Position numbers and translations under genes: made by a program. Shown here in pieces: positions 51,541 through 60,740 of a DNA stretch of 64,000 nucleotides. Source of the DNA: Oscillospiraceae bacterium (GTDB lineage Bacteria > Bacillota > Clostridia > Oscillospirales > Acutalibacteraceae); contig CAJTCU010000002.1 in NCBI GenBank assembly GCA_910574935.1, forward strand, positions 276,827-340,826, given 5' to 3'. The notes beneath the pieces were generated by a model. The model worked only from the letters and a program-made list of their open reading frames with translations, searched no databases and was not told where the DNA came from. Position 1 is the stretch's first letter. Every line of letters begins with the position of its first letter.

Positions 51541-51580
51541 ACGTGCCGGAGGGCTCTTCTGCCCCCCGGCACGTCTTTTT
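51541..51580. terminator. terminator between the repeat region and thrS
   Basis: ACGTGCCGG (51541-51549) pairs perfectly with CCGGCACGT (51566-51574), followed by CTTTTTC on the plus strand and TTTATAG on the minus strand. It probably ends thrS transcription. Confidence 0.8.
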
Positions 51581-51589
51581 CTTCCCTTT

Positions 51590-53494
51590 TTACTTTATAG
51601 CCAGGCTCTTGATCTCCTCTTTCGCTTTCTCCATGAACTCCCCGGCGCTCATGGACCCCAGGTCCCCGTCCTTCCGGTGCCGCACCGAGACGCTGGCGGT
51701 CTCAATTTCCTTATCTCCCACCACCAGCATATACGGGGTCTGCTGTACCTGGGCCTCGCGGATCTTATATCCAATTTTCTCGGCGCGCAGGTCGCACTCC
51801 ACCCGCAGGCCGGCCTTTTCCAGCTCGGCGGTCAGGGCGTTGGCATAGGCGTGGTGGCGCTCTGAAATAGGCAGCACCACGGCCTGCACTGGGCTAAGCC
51901 ACAGGGGGAACTTGCCCGCGAAGTGCTCGGTGATGACCCCGATGAACCGCTCGATGGAGCCCAGCACCACCCGGTGAATCATCACGGGCCGGTGTTTCTG
52001 GCCGTCCTCGCCGGTGTACTCCAGCTGGAAGCGCTCGGGCAGCTGGCTGTCCAGCTGAATGGTGCCGCACTGCCAGGTGCGCCCCAGGCTGTCGGCAATG
52101 TGGAAGTCTAGCTTGGGGCCATAGAAGGCCCCGTCGCCCTCGTTGACCACGTAGTCCTTACCCATGGCAGTGATGGCTTCCTTTAGGATGTCCTGGTTGC
52201 GCTCCCACTGGTCTACGGTGCCAATGTGGTCCTTGGGCATGGTGGAGAGCTCAATGGTATAGCTTAGGCCAAAGGTGGAGTACACCTCGTCAAAGAGCCG
52301 CACCGTCTCCTGAATTACCTCCCCCATCTGGTCCTGAGTCATGAAGATGTGGGCGTCGTCCTGGTTAAAGCACCGAACCCGGAACAGGCCGTGCAGGGTG
52401 CCAGAGAGCTCGTTGCGGTGCACAAGGCCGATCTCTCCCACCCGCATAGGCAGCTCTCGGTAAGAGTGGGGCTCGCTCTGGTACACCAGCATGCCGCCCG
52501 GGCAGTTCATGGGCTTAATGGCAAAGGTGGTCTCGTCAATCTCTGTGGTATACATGTCGTCCTTATAGTGGTCCCAGTGGCCGCTGCGCTCCCACAGCTG
52601 GCGGTTCAGCATAATAGGCGTGGAAATCTCCACATAGCCGTAGCGCTTATGCACCTGCCGCCAGTACTCCAGCAGGGCGTTTTTCAGCACCATGCCTCGA
52701 GGCAGGAAGAAGGGGAAGCCCGGGCCCTCGTCCCGCAGCATAAACAGGCCCAGCTCTCGGCCCAGCCTCCGGTGGTCCCGCTTTTTGGCCTCTTCCAGCA
52801 TTTGTAGGTGCTCTTCCAGCTGGGAGGCCTTGGGGAAGGAAATCCCGTATACCCGGGTGAGCATCTTATTGTTGGCATCCCCCCGCCAGTAGGCCCCGGT
52901 GATGGAGGTCAGCTTCACGGCTTTCACCCCGCCGGTGCTCATCAGATGGGGGCCGGCGCACAGGTCGGTAAAATCCCCTTGCTCATAAAAGCTGATGTTC
53001 TCCCCGTTTCCGCTGTGCTCGTCAATGAGCTCCAGCTTGTAGTCCTGCCCGGCCATTTTTTCTTTGGCCTGGGCGGGCTCCAGCTCAAAGCGGTTTAGGG
53101 GGATGTTTTCCTTGATGATCTTTTTCATCTCCTCCTCTATCTTGGGCAGATCCTCCGGGGAGAAGGGAGAGGCCAGCTCCAGGTCATAGTAGAAGCCGTT
53201 CTCAATGGCGGGACCAATGGCAAACTTGGTCCCTGGGTGCAGCCGGCCAATGGCCTGGGCCATGATGTGGGCGGTGGTGTGCCAGTAGGCGCGCTTGCCG
53301 TCCGCGTCGTCAAAGGTGAGGATCTCCAGGTCGCAGTCCTCTGTAATAGGGGTGCGCAGGTCCCGGACCTGGCCGCTGATACGGGCGGCGCAGGCGGACT
53401 TGTACAGGCCCATGCCAATGGACTTGGCCACTTCGGCAGGGGTGATGCCCGCCTCGAACTCTTTGGGACTTCCTTTTAGGTTGATGGTAATCAT
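51590..53494 (-). CDS. thrS: threonine-tRNA ligase
   Basis: Charges tRNA-Thr. The 634-residue enzyme has an N-terminal TGS domain (1-60), the editing domain with HTTAHIMAQAIGRLHPG (about 72-88, HxxxH), the class II core with MNCPGGMLVYQ (about 333-343), VHRNELSGTLHGLFRVR (motif 2), and the motif 3 GSIERFIGVITEHFAG, then the anticodon-binding domain. The ATG at 53494 follows AGAAAGGAG. Expression is controlled by the T-box leader upstream. Confidence 0.98.
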   Translation of the reverse strand: MITINLKGSPKEFEAGITPAEVAKSIGMGLYKSACAARISGQVRDLRTPITEDCDLEILTFDDADGKRAYWHTTAHIMAQAIGRLHPGTKFAIGPAIENGFYYDLELASPFSPEDLPKIEEEMKKIIKENIPLNRFELEPAQAKEKMAGQDYKLELIDEHSGNGENISFYEQGDFTDLCAGPHLMSTGGVKAVKLTSITGAYWRGDANNKMLTRVYGISFPKASQLEEHLQMLEEAKKRDHRRLGRELGLFMLRDEGPGFPFFLPRGMVLKNALLEYWRQVHKRYGYVEISTPIMLNRQLWERSGHWDHYKDDMYTTEIDETTFAIKPMNCPGGMLVYQSEPHSYRELPMRVGEIGLVHRNELSGTLHGLFRVRCFNQDDAHIFMTQDQMGEVIQETVRLFDEVYSTFGLSYTIELSTMPKDHIGTVDQWERNQDILKEAITAMGKDYVVNEGDGAFYGPKLDFHIADSLGRTWQCGTIQLDSQLPERFQLEYTGEDGQKHRPVMIHRVVLGSIERFIGVITEHFAGKFPLWLSPVQAVVLPISERHHAYANALTAELEKAGLRVECDLRAEKIGYKIREAQVQQTPYMLVVGDKEIETASVSVRHRKDGDLGSMSAGEFMEKAKEEIKSLAIK

Positions 53495-53852
53495 GGGTTG
53501 CTCCTTTCTCTGAAGAACGGCAAAAAAGCGCCGCCCTCAGCGTAAGAACCCGCAAACATGTGCTGGCTCTCTTCTGGGGCGACGCGACCTTGGTTCCACA
53601 TAAATTTAAGGCGCACCGCGGTTCCACCCGGATTCAAAAAGGACGGTACAGGCCCGGCCTCTTCCTCAAAAACGGCCTGTAACGGGGCCTGCCGTCCAGC
53701 CTTGGGCGAAAAAACTTCGCTTTCGGCGGCTGCTCCAAGGTGGTGGCCGGCGCTTTTCCCTGTGTCCCCGCTCTCAGCTGGTCAGCGGGGGCTCTCTGTT
53801 CTGGGAGGACGGTCAGCGCCGGGGTCCTTTTCTCCGCATTTTTATTTTTATG
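53495..53852 (-). promoter_or_regulatory. T-box riboswitch leader of thrS
   Basis: The 358-base leader contains the T-box core GGGTGGAACCGCGG (minus strand, 53616-53629) that pairs with the free end of uncharged tRNA, followed by a G+C-rich stem ending in TTTTTT near 53525, the likely terminator. ACC triplets at 53739-53744 are candidates for the threonine specifier. By analogy with known T-boxes, uncharged tRNA-Thr would stabilise the antiterminator and turn thrS on. Confidence 0.9.
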
Positions 53853-53858
53853 GGAAAT

Positions 53859-53887
53859 ATTATATACCAGGGCAGGGGAAAAGTCAA
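53859..53887 (-). promoter_or_regulatory. sigma-A promoter for the thrS leader
   Basis: On the minus strand, TTGACT (53882-53887) and TATAAT (53859-53864) are 17 bases apart. Confidence 0.85.
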
Positions 53888-53963
53888 GAGGGAAGCAGAG
53901 GAAAAGCGGAAGTTTTGGCTGGCATAGCGGACCGGTCCTTGGCCGGGAATCTTCTTCCCAGGC

Positions 53964-53992
53964 TTGTTTTTTCCCGCGTTCCTTGATATAAT
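53964..53992 (+). promoter_or_regulatory. sigma-A promoter for the flavodiiron gene
   Basis: TTGTTT (53964-53969) and TATAAT (53987-53992) are 17 bases apart, 44 bases before the ATG. Confidence 0.75.
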
Positions 53993-54036
53993 AACCCTAT
54001 GGAAATAACATCAACCCAATAAAAGGAGCTTTCTGT

Positions 54037-55827
54037 ATGGAAATTACCCGTGACATTCAGTACGTAGGAGTAAACGACCACCAGGTGGACCTGTTCGAGG
54101 GCCAGTATACGGTGCCCAATGGCATGGCCTACAACTCATATGTGGTGCTGGACGACAAGGTATCGGTGTTCGATACTGTAGACGCCCGGTTTAACCACCA
54201 GTGGCTGGACAATATCGAGGGCGTCTTAAACGGCCGCAAGCCCGACTACCTGATTATCCAGCACATGGAGCCAGACCACTCGGCCAATATTGCCAACTTT
54301 ATGCAAATGTACAAGGAGGCCACCATTGTCTCCAGCGAAAAGGCCTTTGCCATGATGGGCCAGTTTTTCGGCACCGCCTTTGAGGACCGCCGTATGGTGG
54401 TGGCCGAGGGCGACACCCTTTCTACCGGGCGGCATACCTTTACTTTTGTGGCCGCGCCCATGGTCCACTGGCCAGAGGTGATTGTTACCTATGATTCCAC
54501 AGATAAGGTCCTGTTCTCTGCCGACGGCTTTGGCAAGTTTGGGGCCCTGGACGTGGAGGAGGACTGGGACTGCGAGGCCCGCCGGTATTACATCGGCATT
54601 GTGGGCAAGTACGGGGCCCAGGTGCAGGCCCTGCTGAAAAAGGCCGCCGGGCTGGACATTCAGGTGATCTGCCCCACCCACGGCCCTGTGTTAAAGGAAA
54701 ACCTGGGCCACTACCTGGGCCTGTACAACACCTGGTCCTCTTACGAGCCGGAAAGCGACGGCATTGTGGTGGCGTATACCTCTATTTACGGCAACACCCG
54801 CCGGGCGGTGGAGCAGTTCGCCGAAAAGCTGCGCCAGAAGGGCTGCCCAAAGGTGGTGCTCCATGACCTGGCCCGCTGCGACCTGGCCGAGGCGGTGGAG
54901 GACGCCTTCCGCTACAACAAGCTGGTGCTGGCCACCACTACCTATAACGCGGAAATCTTCCCCTTTATGCGCACCTTTATCAACCACCTGACCGAGCGGA
55001 ACTTCCAGAACCGCACGGTGGGTATGATTGAAAACGGCAGCTGGGCCCCTATGGCCGCCCGGGTGATGAAGAAAATGCTGGAAAACAGCAAGAAGCTGAC
55101 CATTGCCGAGCCCACGGTAACCATCCGTTCGGCCCTGAACGCGGAAAGCGGCGAAAAGCTGGAGGCCTTGGCCAATACCCTTTGCCAGGACTACCTGGCC
55201 CGCATGGACGACACAGCCAACAAAAACGACCTGACCGCCCTGTTCAACATTGGCTACGGCCTGTATGTGGTGACCAGCAACGACGGGAAAAAGGACAACG
55301 GCCTGATTGTCAACACCGTGACCCAGGTGACCAACACCCCCAACCGCATTGCGGTGGCGATTAATAAGGACAACTACTCCCACCACATCATTCAGCAGAC
55401 CGGCAAAATGAACATCAACTGTCTCTCCCAGGACGCGCCCTTCTCGGTGTTTGAGAATTTCGGCTTCCAAAGCGGCCGCACCGCGGACAAGTTTGCGGGC
55501 CAGCAGGTGCTGCGGTCTGACAACGGCCTGGTGTTTTTGTCCCAGTATATCAACTCCTTTATGTCCCTCAAGGTGGAGCAGTATGTGGACCTGGACACCC
55601 ACGGCATGTTTATTTGCAGTGTTACCGAGGCCCGGGTGCTCTCTAACGTGGAGACCATGACCTACACCTATTACCAAAACCACGTAAAGCCCAAGCCCCA
55701 GACCGAGGGCAAGAAAGGCTGGGTATGCAAGGTGTGCGGATATGTTTACGAGGGCGACGAGCTGCCCGAGGACTTTGTGTGCCCGCTATGCAAACATGGC
55801 GCGGCGGACTTCGAGCCTATTGGCTAA
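54037..55827 (+). CDS. flavodiiron protein fused to flavin reductase and rubredoxin domains
   Basis: A 596-residue four-domain electron-transfer protein. Residues 1-245 form a metallo-beta-lactamase-like diiron domain with HMEPDH (His76, Glu78, Asp80, His81) and later His/Asp ligands (SADGFG, CPTHGP). Residues about 250-395 are flavodoxin (AYTSIYGNTRRAVEQF). Residues about 405-550 are a flavin reductase-like split barrel. Residues 561-596 are a rubredoxin with WVCKVCGYVYEG and CPLC. Such fusions reduce O2 or NO to water or N2O using NAD(P)H, protecting anaerobes. All iron ligands appear present. AAAGGAG precedes the ATG. Confidence 0.93.
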   Translation: MEITRDIQYVGVNDHQVDLFEGQYTVPNGMAYNSYVVLDDKVSVFDTVDARFNHQWLDNIEGVLNGRKPDYLIIQHMEPDHSANIANFMQMYKEATIVSSEKAFAMMGQFFGTAFEDRRMVVAEGDTLSTGRHTFTFVAAPMVHWPEVIVTYDSTDKVLFSADGFGKFGALDVEEDWDCEARRYYIGIVGKYGAQVQALLKKAAGLDIQVICPTHGPVLKENLGHYLGLYNTWSSYEPESDGIVVAYTSIYGNTRRAVEQFAEKLRQKGCPKVVLHDLARCDLAEAVEDAFRYNKLVLATTTYNAEIFPFMRTFINHLTERNFQNRTVGMIENGSWAPMAARVMKKMLENSKKLTIAEPTVTIRSALNAESGEKLEALANTLCQDYLARMDDTANKNDLTALFNIGYGLYVVTSNDGKKDNGLIVNTVTQVTNTPNRIAVAINKDNYSHHIIQQTGKMNINCLSQDAPFSVFENFGFQSGRTADKFAGQQVLRSDNGLVFLSQYINSFMSLKVEQYVDLDTHGMFICSVTEARVLSNVETMTYTYYQNHVKPKPQTEGKKGWVCKVCGYVYEGDELPEDFVCPLCKHGAADFEPIG

Positions 55828-55850
55828 GGTTGGCCTCTGGGGTTCACTGC

Positions 55851-55914
55851 GCCCTTTGGGCCATGCTCGCACGGCGCGGCGGAATTCGAACCCATTGGCG
55901 AAGGCCAGGCTGCC
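55851..55914 (+). pseudogene. remnant duplicate of the rubredoxin C-terminus
   Basis: Just after the flavodiiron stop, the plus strand reads PCSHGAAEFEPIGE in one frame, paralleling the true end LCKHGAADFEPIG. No stop follows at the equivalent place and no start precedes it. It looks like the decayed tail of a second copy or an earlier gene end. Confidence 0.6.
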
Positions 55915-55950
55915 GGTAAGGGCAGCGCGTGTCTATTAATAGAAAATCAA

Positions 55951-55990
55951 AAAAGGCGTCTTTCCATCTTTGCGAAAGACGCCTTTTCCC
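55951..55990 (+). terminator. terminator of the flavodiiron gene
   Basis: A 14-base perfect stem, AAAAGGCGTCTTTC (55951-55964) with GAAAGACGCCTTTT (55974-55987). Confidence 0.92.
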
Positions 55991-56030
55991 TGCCAATCTC
56001 CCAGGTGCCGGCAAACAGGGCCCGCAGGGC

Positions 56031-56080
56031 AAAAAAAGCCGCCGCCGGCCTGAAGAAACCCAGGCTGGGCGGCGGGCGGC
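56031..56080 (-). terminator. terminator of ridA
   Basis: On the minus strand, a GC-rich stem (GCCGCC.../...GGCGGCGGC) with inner CAGGCC-type pairing ends in TTTTTTT (56031-56037). Confidence 0.75.
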
Positions 56081-56085
56081 ATTCC

Positions 56086-56460
56086 TTACTTTACGGCAAC
56101 GGCCTCAATCTCGAACAGGGCGCCCTTGGGCAGGGCCGCCACCTGCACACAGGAGCGGGCCGGGGCCTCGCCGGTAAAATACTGGGCATAAATGCCGTTA
56201 ATGGCGGCAAAGTCGTTCATATCCGCCAAAAATACCGTGGTCTTTACCACATCGGCCAGGCCCATGCCCGCAGCAGCCAGCACGGCTTGCAGGTTGTCCA
56301 GGGCCTGGGTGGCCTGGGCCTCTACCCCCTGGGGCAGCTGGCCGGTGGCAGGAACCAGCCCCAGCTGGCCGGAAGTATACAGGGTGTTGCCGCAGAGCTT
56401 GGCGTGGCAGTAGGGCCCCACAGCGGCGGGGGCGTTTTCGGCGGTGATGGTTTGATTCAT
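56086..56460 (-). CDS. ridA: RidA family enamine/imine deaminase
   Basis: A 124-residue trimeric protein that hydrolyses reactive enamine/imine intermediates such as 2-aminoacrylate. It has family signatures PAAVGPYCHA, LYTSGQLGL, QATQALDNLQAVL, VVKTTVFLADM and PARSCVQVAALP, where the Arg of PARS is the catalytic Arg. The length is normal. AGGAGGT precedes the ATG. Confidence 0.95.
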   Translation of the reverse strand: MNQTITAENAPAAVGPYCHAKLCGNTLYTSGQLGLVPATGQLPQGVEAQATQALDNLQAVLAAAGMGLADVVKTTVFLADMNDFAAINGIYAQYFTGEAPARSCVQVAALPKGALFEIEAVAVK

Positions 56461-56493
56461 AAAAGGACCTCCTATAGAATTGATATGCTTTTC

Positions 56494-56521
56494 ATTATAT
56501 CTGGTTTTTGGGAAAAATCAA
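56494..56521 (-). promoter_or_regulatory. sigma-A promoter for ridA
   Basis: On the minus strand, TTGATT (56516-56521) and TATAAT (56494-56499) have a 16-base spacer. Confidence 0.75.
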
Positions 56522-56526
56522 GGGGC

Positions 56527-56712
56527 TAGGGCTTGTTTGAAAATAGAGGAAATGACGAATTTTTGGCCAGAAGGGGACAATTTCAAGGAGAAGAACCGCT
56601 GTAGTTAGCTGCGCTAACTACGTCACTCTGGCGATTGACGAGGATTTTCGACGTAGAAAGTGGCCTCTTATGGCAAAAAAGACGACATTTTCGATTTTTC
56701 AAACAAGCCCTA
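56527..56712. mobile_element. MITE-like element with terminal inverted repeats
   Basis: 186 bases starting TAGGGCTTGTTTGAAAA and ending with the inverse complement TTTTTCAAACAAGCCCTA. The ends match imperfectly over about 45-50 bases, and TA at each edge could be a target duplication. A perfect inner hairpin GTAGTTAGC-TGC-GCTAACTAC lies at 56601-56621. No coding frame. The end sequence recurs once at 46069. Confidence 0.8.
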
Positions 56713-56739
56713 TACTTGGGGAGATTTTTTGCTGCCCCC

Positions 56740-59433
56740 CTATAGCAAACCGGCCAGCCAGCAGCGCAGCTTTTGCCCTTTGGGCAACTGACGCCGCAGC
56801 TTGCCCTCCAGCCGGGCCACCTCTTCCGTCAGTTGGGCCAGTTCCTCTTCCCCCAGCATCTTCCGGCCAAACCGGGCTTTTTCCGCCAGCTCCTTCCAAA
56901 AAGTGGGCTCGGGCTCCCGCTGGCCGCAAAGCGCCTCCCAGCGGTAGAGTTTTTGCAGCCAGGCATAGGCCCGCAGCGCTGCCTGGTCCCGGTCCGGTTG
57001 GGCAAAAGCCCGGTTCCGCAGGCGCCGCCGCAGCACCCGGCCCCCCAGCGCGCCCGCCATCAGCAAAACCAGTAAAATCCCGGCCAAAGCTATGAGCACA
57101 GCCCCCTCTGTGGAGGACGCCGCCCCGGGGTTCTGGGCGGGCCGGGGGGTGGCCACTGTGTTGGGCTGGAAGCTGGGCTCCCAGTCCTGGGGCCGCGTGG
57201 GCTCAAAGTCCTGGGGCGGCAGGGTGGGCACAGCCTCAATGGGCCGGGGGGTGGCCAGGGCCCCGGCACTGTCCTCTTCCGGCACGGTGGCGTCGGCATA
57301 TACCGCCGGGGCGTCCGGCGTGGCGGGGGTCACCTCCACTGGCACCCAGCCCCTGCCTCCGGCATACACCTCTACCCAGGCGTGGGCATTATAGTCTGGC
57401 ACCTCCACCCAGCCCTCTTGGGTAGAGGGCGCCACATACCCCTCGGCATAGCGGGCCGGGTACCCGGCAGACCGCAGCAGCGCCACAGCCGCCGTGGCAA
57501 AGTGCACGCAGTAGCCCTGGCGGGAATCTTCCAAAAAGAAGCGGACAAAGTCCTCTCCCTCCGGGGGCTGGGGCGGGTTGAGGGAGTAGGTATAGTATTG
57601 GCTGAAAAGGTCCTGGATCTGGGTGATGAACTGGTCCACCGGGACGTGGGCCGTATAGCCATCATCGAAAGTATGGACGCCCTCCAGGCCCATGGCCTCC
57701 CGGTAGCCGGTCAAGTATTGGCTCAGCTCCTCCGGCAGCTGGGCGTAGTGCTGATAGACAAATTCCGTGTAGTCCTCTACCTGACCCAGCAGGGCGGCGG
57801 CTTCATCCCCCAGTACGCCGGAGAGGCCCTCTTCCAGCTTCCACTGGTTCCCCCCATCCCACTGGGGGCCCCCGGCGTCCAGCTGGGCGATCATGCTGGC
57901 TGACAAGCGGCCGACCAGTTCACTGTTGTAGGTCGGTATGGTGACCAAAGCGCCGTTTCTGTCCTCAATGGTCATGGGGGTGCTTTGGCCGTTTTCCTGG
58001 TATGCGGAGGCCACTTTGTAGAACACCCGGGTATAATAGTCGACGCCCCCTAAACTGGGAAAGCCCTCCACCTGGTACTCCCGGGTGCCGGCCAGCAGAG
58101 AACTCGACTTGGCAAAACCATCGTCCACCCGCTGAATGCCCAACTGCCCCAGCCGGGCGTCGGGGGTATCCAGCGTGTAGGGGATGTACACGCAGCGGGG
58201 GTTGGCGCCCATGTTTTCCACCGAAAGCTGGAAGCTTAGGGGAAGGTCCACGCCGAATTCCTCCAGGTTCAGCAGCCGTTTGTAGCCAGCGGGCAGGGTC
58301 TGCACATTCAGCCCCAGGTCCTTTAGTTCCCGCTGGGCCTCTGGGTCCAGGCGCTCCCAGCTGTGGCCTGTGTACACGCTGCCCACAAAGCTCTTCAGAT
58401 ACTCCTTGTGGGGCAGGCCCCATTGGTCCAGAAGGGCTTCCACCTCTTTTTTCCCTTCTGAAAGTACGCGGTCTTCTGCCTCCCAGTCAAACTTCACCCG
58501 CAGCACGGTTTCGCCTGTGTAGCTGCGGCCCCCCATGGTGTTTAGGTTCACCTGACTGTTCCCATTGCCCTGGCCCCCCCGCAGGTGGGCCGAAAGCCCA
58601 AAGCCGTGCTGAATGCCAGAACGCATTTCGTTCACCAGGGCAGGGCGGCTGTAGCCCTCTGGGGGGTAGGCCAAGTACAGCCCCACCATGCACACCGCCA
58701 AAATGGGTACCAGCAGCAAGGCCCCGGGCCCCGCGCAGGCCTCGCCAGGCACAGCGCAGCGGTCTTTGCGTCCCCGGCCAAACAGTCCCTGCCGCCCCCG
58801 CAGCACGCGCCCTGTCAACAGCAAAAGGCACCAGAAAAGCAGCAGCGCCCCCAGGGCCCAGCCCGCCGGCAAAATGGAAAAGCCCATGGGCAGTACCAGC
58901 ACCACCGCGGAGAGCAAAAAGGCGCTAAGGGGGCTTTTGTATTTGTAGATCCCCCGGCCCATGATCCAAAAGAAGGGAAAGAGAATTTGGTTCATCAGGG
59001 CCGTGCACTCTGCCGCGGGGTCAGGGTGGGCCCCGGCAGCGGTATAGCTAAGGGCCAGGGCAGGCAGCTGGTAGTTGAGCTTGGCGCCATAGGCGCTAAG
59101 CATGATGTTCAGCACCCGCACGCCCCCGTGGGCCAGGCGGTCGAACAGGAGCAGTCCGGCCAGCAGCCACAGCCCCCAGCCCAGCAGAGTAGCGGAGCAC
59201 CAGCGCTTGCGGGAATCTGCCCTGCGCCAGATGGAAAACCCACAGCCTGCCAGCCCGGCCACTGCCAGGGAGAACCCATGCACCTGAATCTGAAAGGCAG
59301 TGAGAAAACAGATCCACGGGGCAAATCCGCCCAGGAGCAGCACCACACAGTAGTAGGCCAACCGCCCTATCTGGGGCCTGCTGGGCAGCAGAAGCTTCGG
59401 GCGGTCCAAAAGGATGTTTTGAGGATGGTCCAT
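56740..59433 (-). CDS. membrane protein with transglutaminase-like domain
   Basis: An 897-residue protein. Residues 1-250 contain about seven hydrophobic helices. The extracytoplasmic middle holds a transglutaminase-like core with GYCVHFATAAVALLRSAGYPARYAEGYV (Cys), YNAHAWVEVYAGGRGWVPVEV (His and third acidic residue), at about 625-705. Then a Pro-rich linker, one helix (ALIALAGILLVLLMAGALG) and a cytoplasmic DUF4129-like tail. Together with MoxR and DUF58 genes it forms a widely conserved trio of unknown substrate. The upstream gap to the DUF58 gene is 61 bases. Confidence 0.88.
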   Translation of the reverse strand: MDHPQNILLDRPKLLLPSRPQIGRLAYYCVVLLLGGFAPWICFLTAFQIQVHGFSLAVAGLAGCGFSIWRRADSRKRWCSATLLGWGLWLLAGLLLFDRLAHGGVRVLNIMLSAYGAKLNYQLPALALSYTAAGAHPDPAAECTALMNQILFPFFWIMGRGIYKYKSPLSAFLLSAVVLVLPMGFSILPAGWALGALLLFWCLLLLTGRVLRGRQGLFGRGRKDRCAVPGEACAGPGALLLVPILAVCMVGLYLAYPPEGYSRPALVNEMRSGIQHGFGLSAHLRGGQGNGNSQVNLNTMGGRSYTGETVLRVKFDWEAEDRVLSEGKKEVEALLDQWGLPHKEYLKSFVGSVYTGHSWERLDPEAQRELKDLGLNVQTLPAGYKRLLNLEEFGVDLPLSFQLSVENMGANPRCVYIPYTLDTPDARLGQLGIQRVDDGFAKSSSLLAGTREYQVEGFPSLGGVDYYTRVFYKVASAYQENGQSTPMTIEDRNGALVTIPTYNSELVGRLSASMIAQLDAGGPQWDGGNQWKLEEGLSGVLGDEAAALLGQVEDYTEFVYQHYAQLPEELSQYLTGYREAMGLEGVHTFDDGYTAHVPVDQFITQIQDLFSQYYTYSLNPPQPPEGEDFVRFFLEDSRQGYCVHFATAAVALLRSAGYPARYAEGYVAPSTQEGWVEVPDYNAHAWVEVYAGGRGWVPVEVTPATPDAPAVYADATVPEEDSAGALATPRPIEAVPTLPPQDFEPTRPQDWEPSFQPNTVATPRPAQNPGAASSTEGAVLIALAGILLVLLMAGALGGRVLRRRLRNRAFAQPDRDQAALRAYAWLQKLYRWEALCGQREPEPTFWKELAEKARFGRKMLGEEELAQLTEEVARLEGKLRRQLPKGQKLRCWLAGLL

Positions 59434-59494
59434 GGAAGAACTCCTTTCTGGCGGAAAGATGGGGGCAGGGGGCGTTTCTTGGGGCCTTAAGGCG

Positions 59495-60649
59495 CTACAG
59501 CGCCAGACCGTTCAGGTCCTCCGCAATATGTCCCAGGCGCACCCGCACCAGCTGCGCGCCCTGAAGCCCCCCCCTTTCGGCCCGCAGAAAATGCAGCGCT
59601 GTGAGTCTGGCGTGGGGATACCGCTCCCGCAACTGGCCCAGCCGGGTCGGGTCCGGCTGGGAACAAATATAGATCAGGTGGGCAACGCCCTCGGGCAGCG
59701 CTGCCACCGAAAGATCCGGCAGGGGGTTCCGGCTAACCAAACCCAACATGGCCTCAATGGCCGGGCGGGCTTCCTCTGGGGTCTGGGCCTGGGTGCAGGC
59801 CAAGCCCTCTCCGCTGGAAAAGGCCAGCACATGCCCCACCTCTTGGTAGGCAAGGTAGTCCGACAGAGTGGCCAGCACGTCCATGGCCCCGTCGGCCTCT
59901 GCCCCGCCGCCAGAAAGGTCCGTAAGCAGCACCACCTGGTCGGTAATGGGCAGGCTGGCCTGGCGCACCAGCAGGCCCCGGGATTTTTGAGAGAGCTTCC
60001 AGTCAATGCGGCTTAGCCGGTCGCCGGGGCGGTACTCCCGCAGGCCGAACAGCTCCGAAGGGTCCCCGCCCGGTTTATAAAGGGAATACCGTTCCCCCTC
60101 GGCCTGGGGAGCGGCCCCGATTTCCAGGGTCAGCCGGGCGTCGTGCACAGTGGGCAGCACGGTCACTTGGCACTGGGCCTCTTCCCCCAGCCGTACCGGC
60201 AGGAAAAAAAGCCCCAGCAAGTCATAGGCCCAGGCCCTTTTCAGCTGGCAGGTCACCAGCCCGCAGGTGTTGGAGCTTAGCGAATGGGCCAGGGTAACCG
60301 CCTGCCGCCCAGAGGAAAACTCCAGGCGTTCCCGCCGGGTCTCGCCGGTAAAGCGGTTCTCCACAAAAAGCGTCACCCGCACCCGGCCCGTGGGCAGCAC
60401 ACAGCGGGTGGCCGCGTGCAGGCGCAGCGAAACAGACATGCTTTTGGCCATACGGGCACGGCCCGCCTCTCCAGGAATTTCCAGGGCCAGCCGAAGCCTT
60501 AACATACCGGGCAGAGAAACCAGCAGAGAAACCGGGGGCAGAAGCAGGGAGAGAAGGAACACATACATGGACAGGTAGCCGTTAAAGCACACAAAAAACG
60601 CCCCTGTGCACAGCAGAAGGAACAGGTACCACAGCCAGTTTTTCAGCAT
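59495..60649 (-). CDS. DUF58 domain protein (von Willebrand A-like)
   Basis: A 384-residue protein with two N-terminal membrane helices (residues 5-50) and the DUF58 signature YRPGDRLSRIDWKLSQKSRG (about 214-233), followed by a vWA-like region VVLLTDLSGGGAEADGA. These proteins accompany MoxR ATPases and are thought to be their targets or partners in assembling surface or metal-containing complexes. Confidence 0.9.
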   Translation of the reverse strand: MLKNWLWYLFLLLCTGAFFVCFNGYLSMYVFLLSLLLPPVSLLVSLPGMLRLRLALEIPGEAGRARMAKSMSVSLRLHAATRCVLPTGRVRVTLFVENRFTGETRRERLEFSSGRQAVTLAHSLSSNTCGLVTCQLKRAWAYDLLGLFFLPVRLGEEAQCQVTVLPTVHDARLTLEIGAAPQAEGERYSLYKPGGDPSELFGLREYRPGDRLSRIDWKLSQKSRGLLVRQASLPITDQVVLLTDLSGGGAEADGAMDVLATLSDYLAYQEVGHVLAFSSGEGLACTQAQTPEEARPAIEAMLGLVSRNPLPDLSVAALPEGVAHLIYICSQPDPTRLGQLRERYPHARLTALHFLRAERGGLQGAQLVRVRLGHIAEDLNGLAL

Positions 60650-60740
60650 AAAAATCCCCCTCTCCCCTTTCTAAAAGACGCCTTGTCCAACAAAAAAGGC
60701 TACCGGTTGGCGCCGGCCAACGGATAACCTATTTCCTTCC

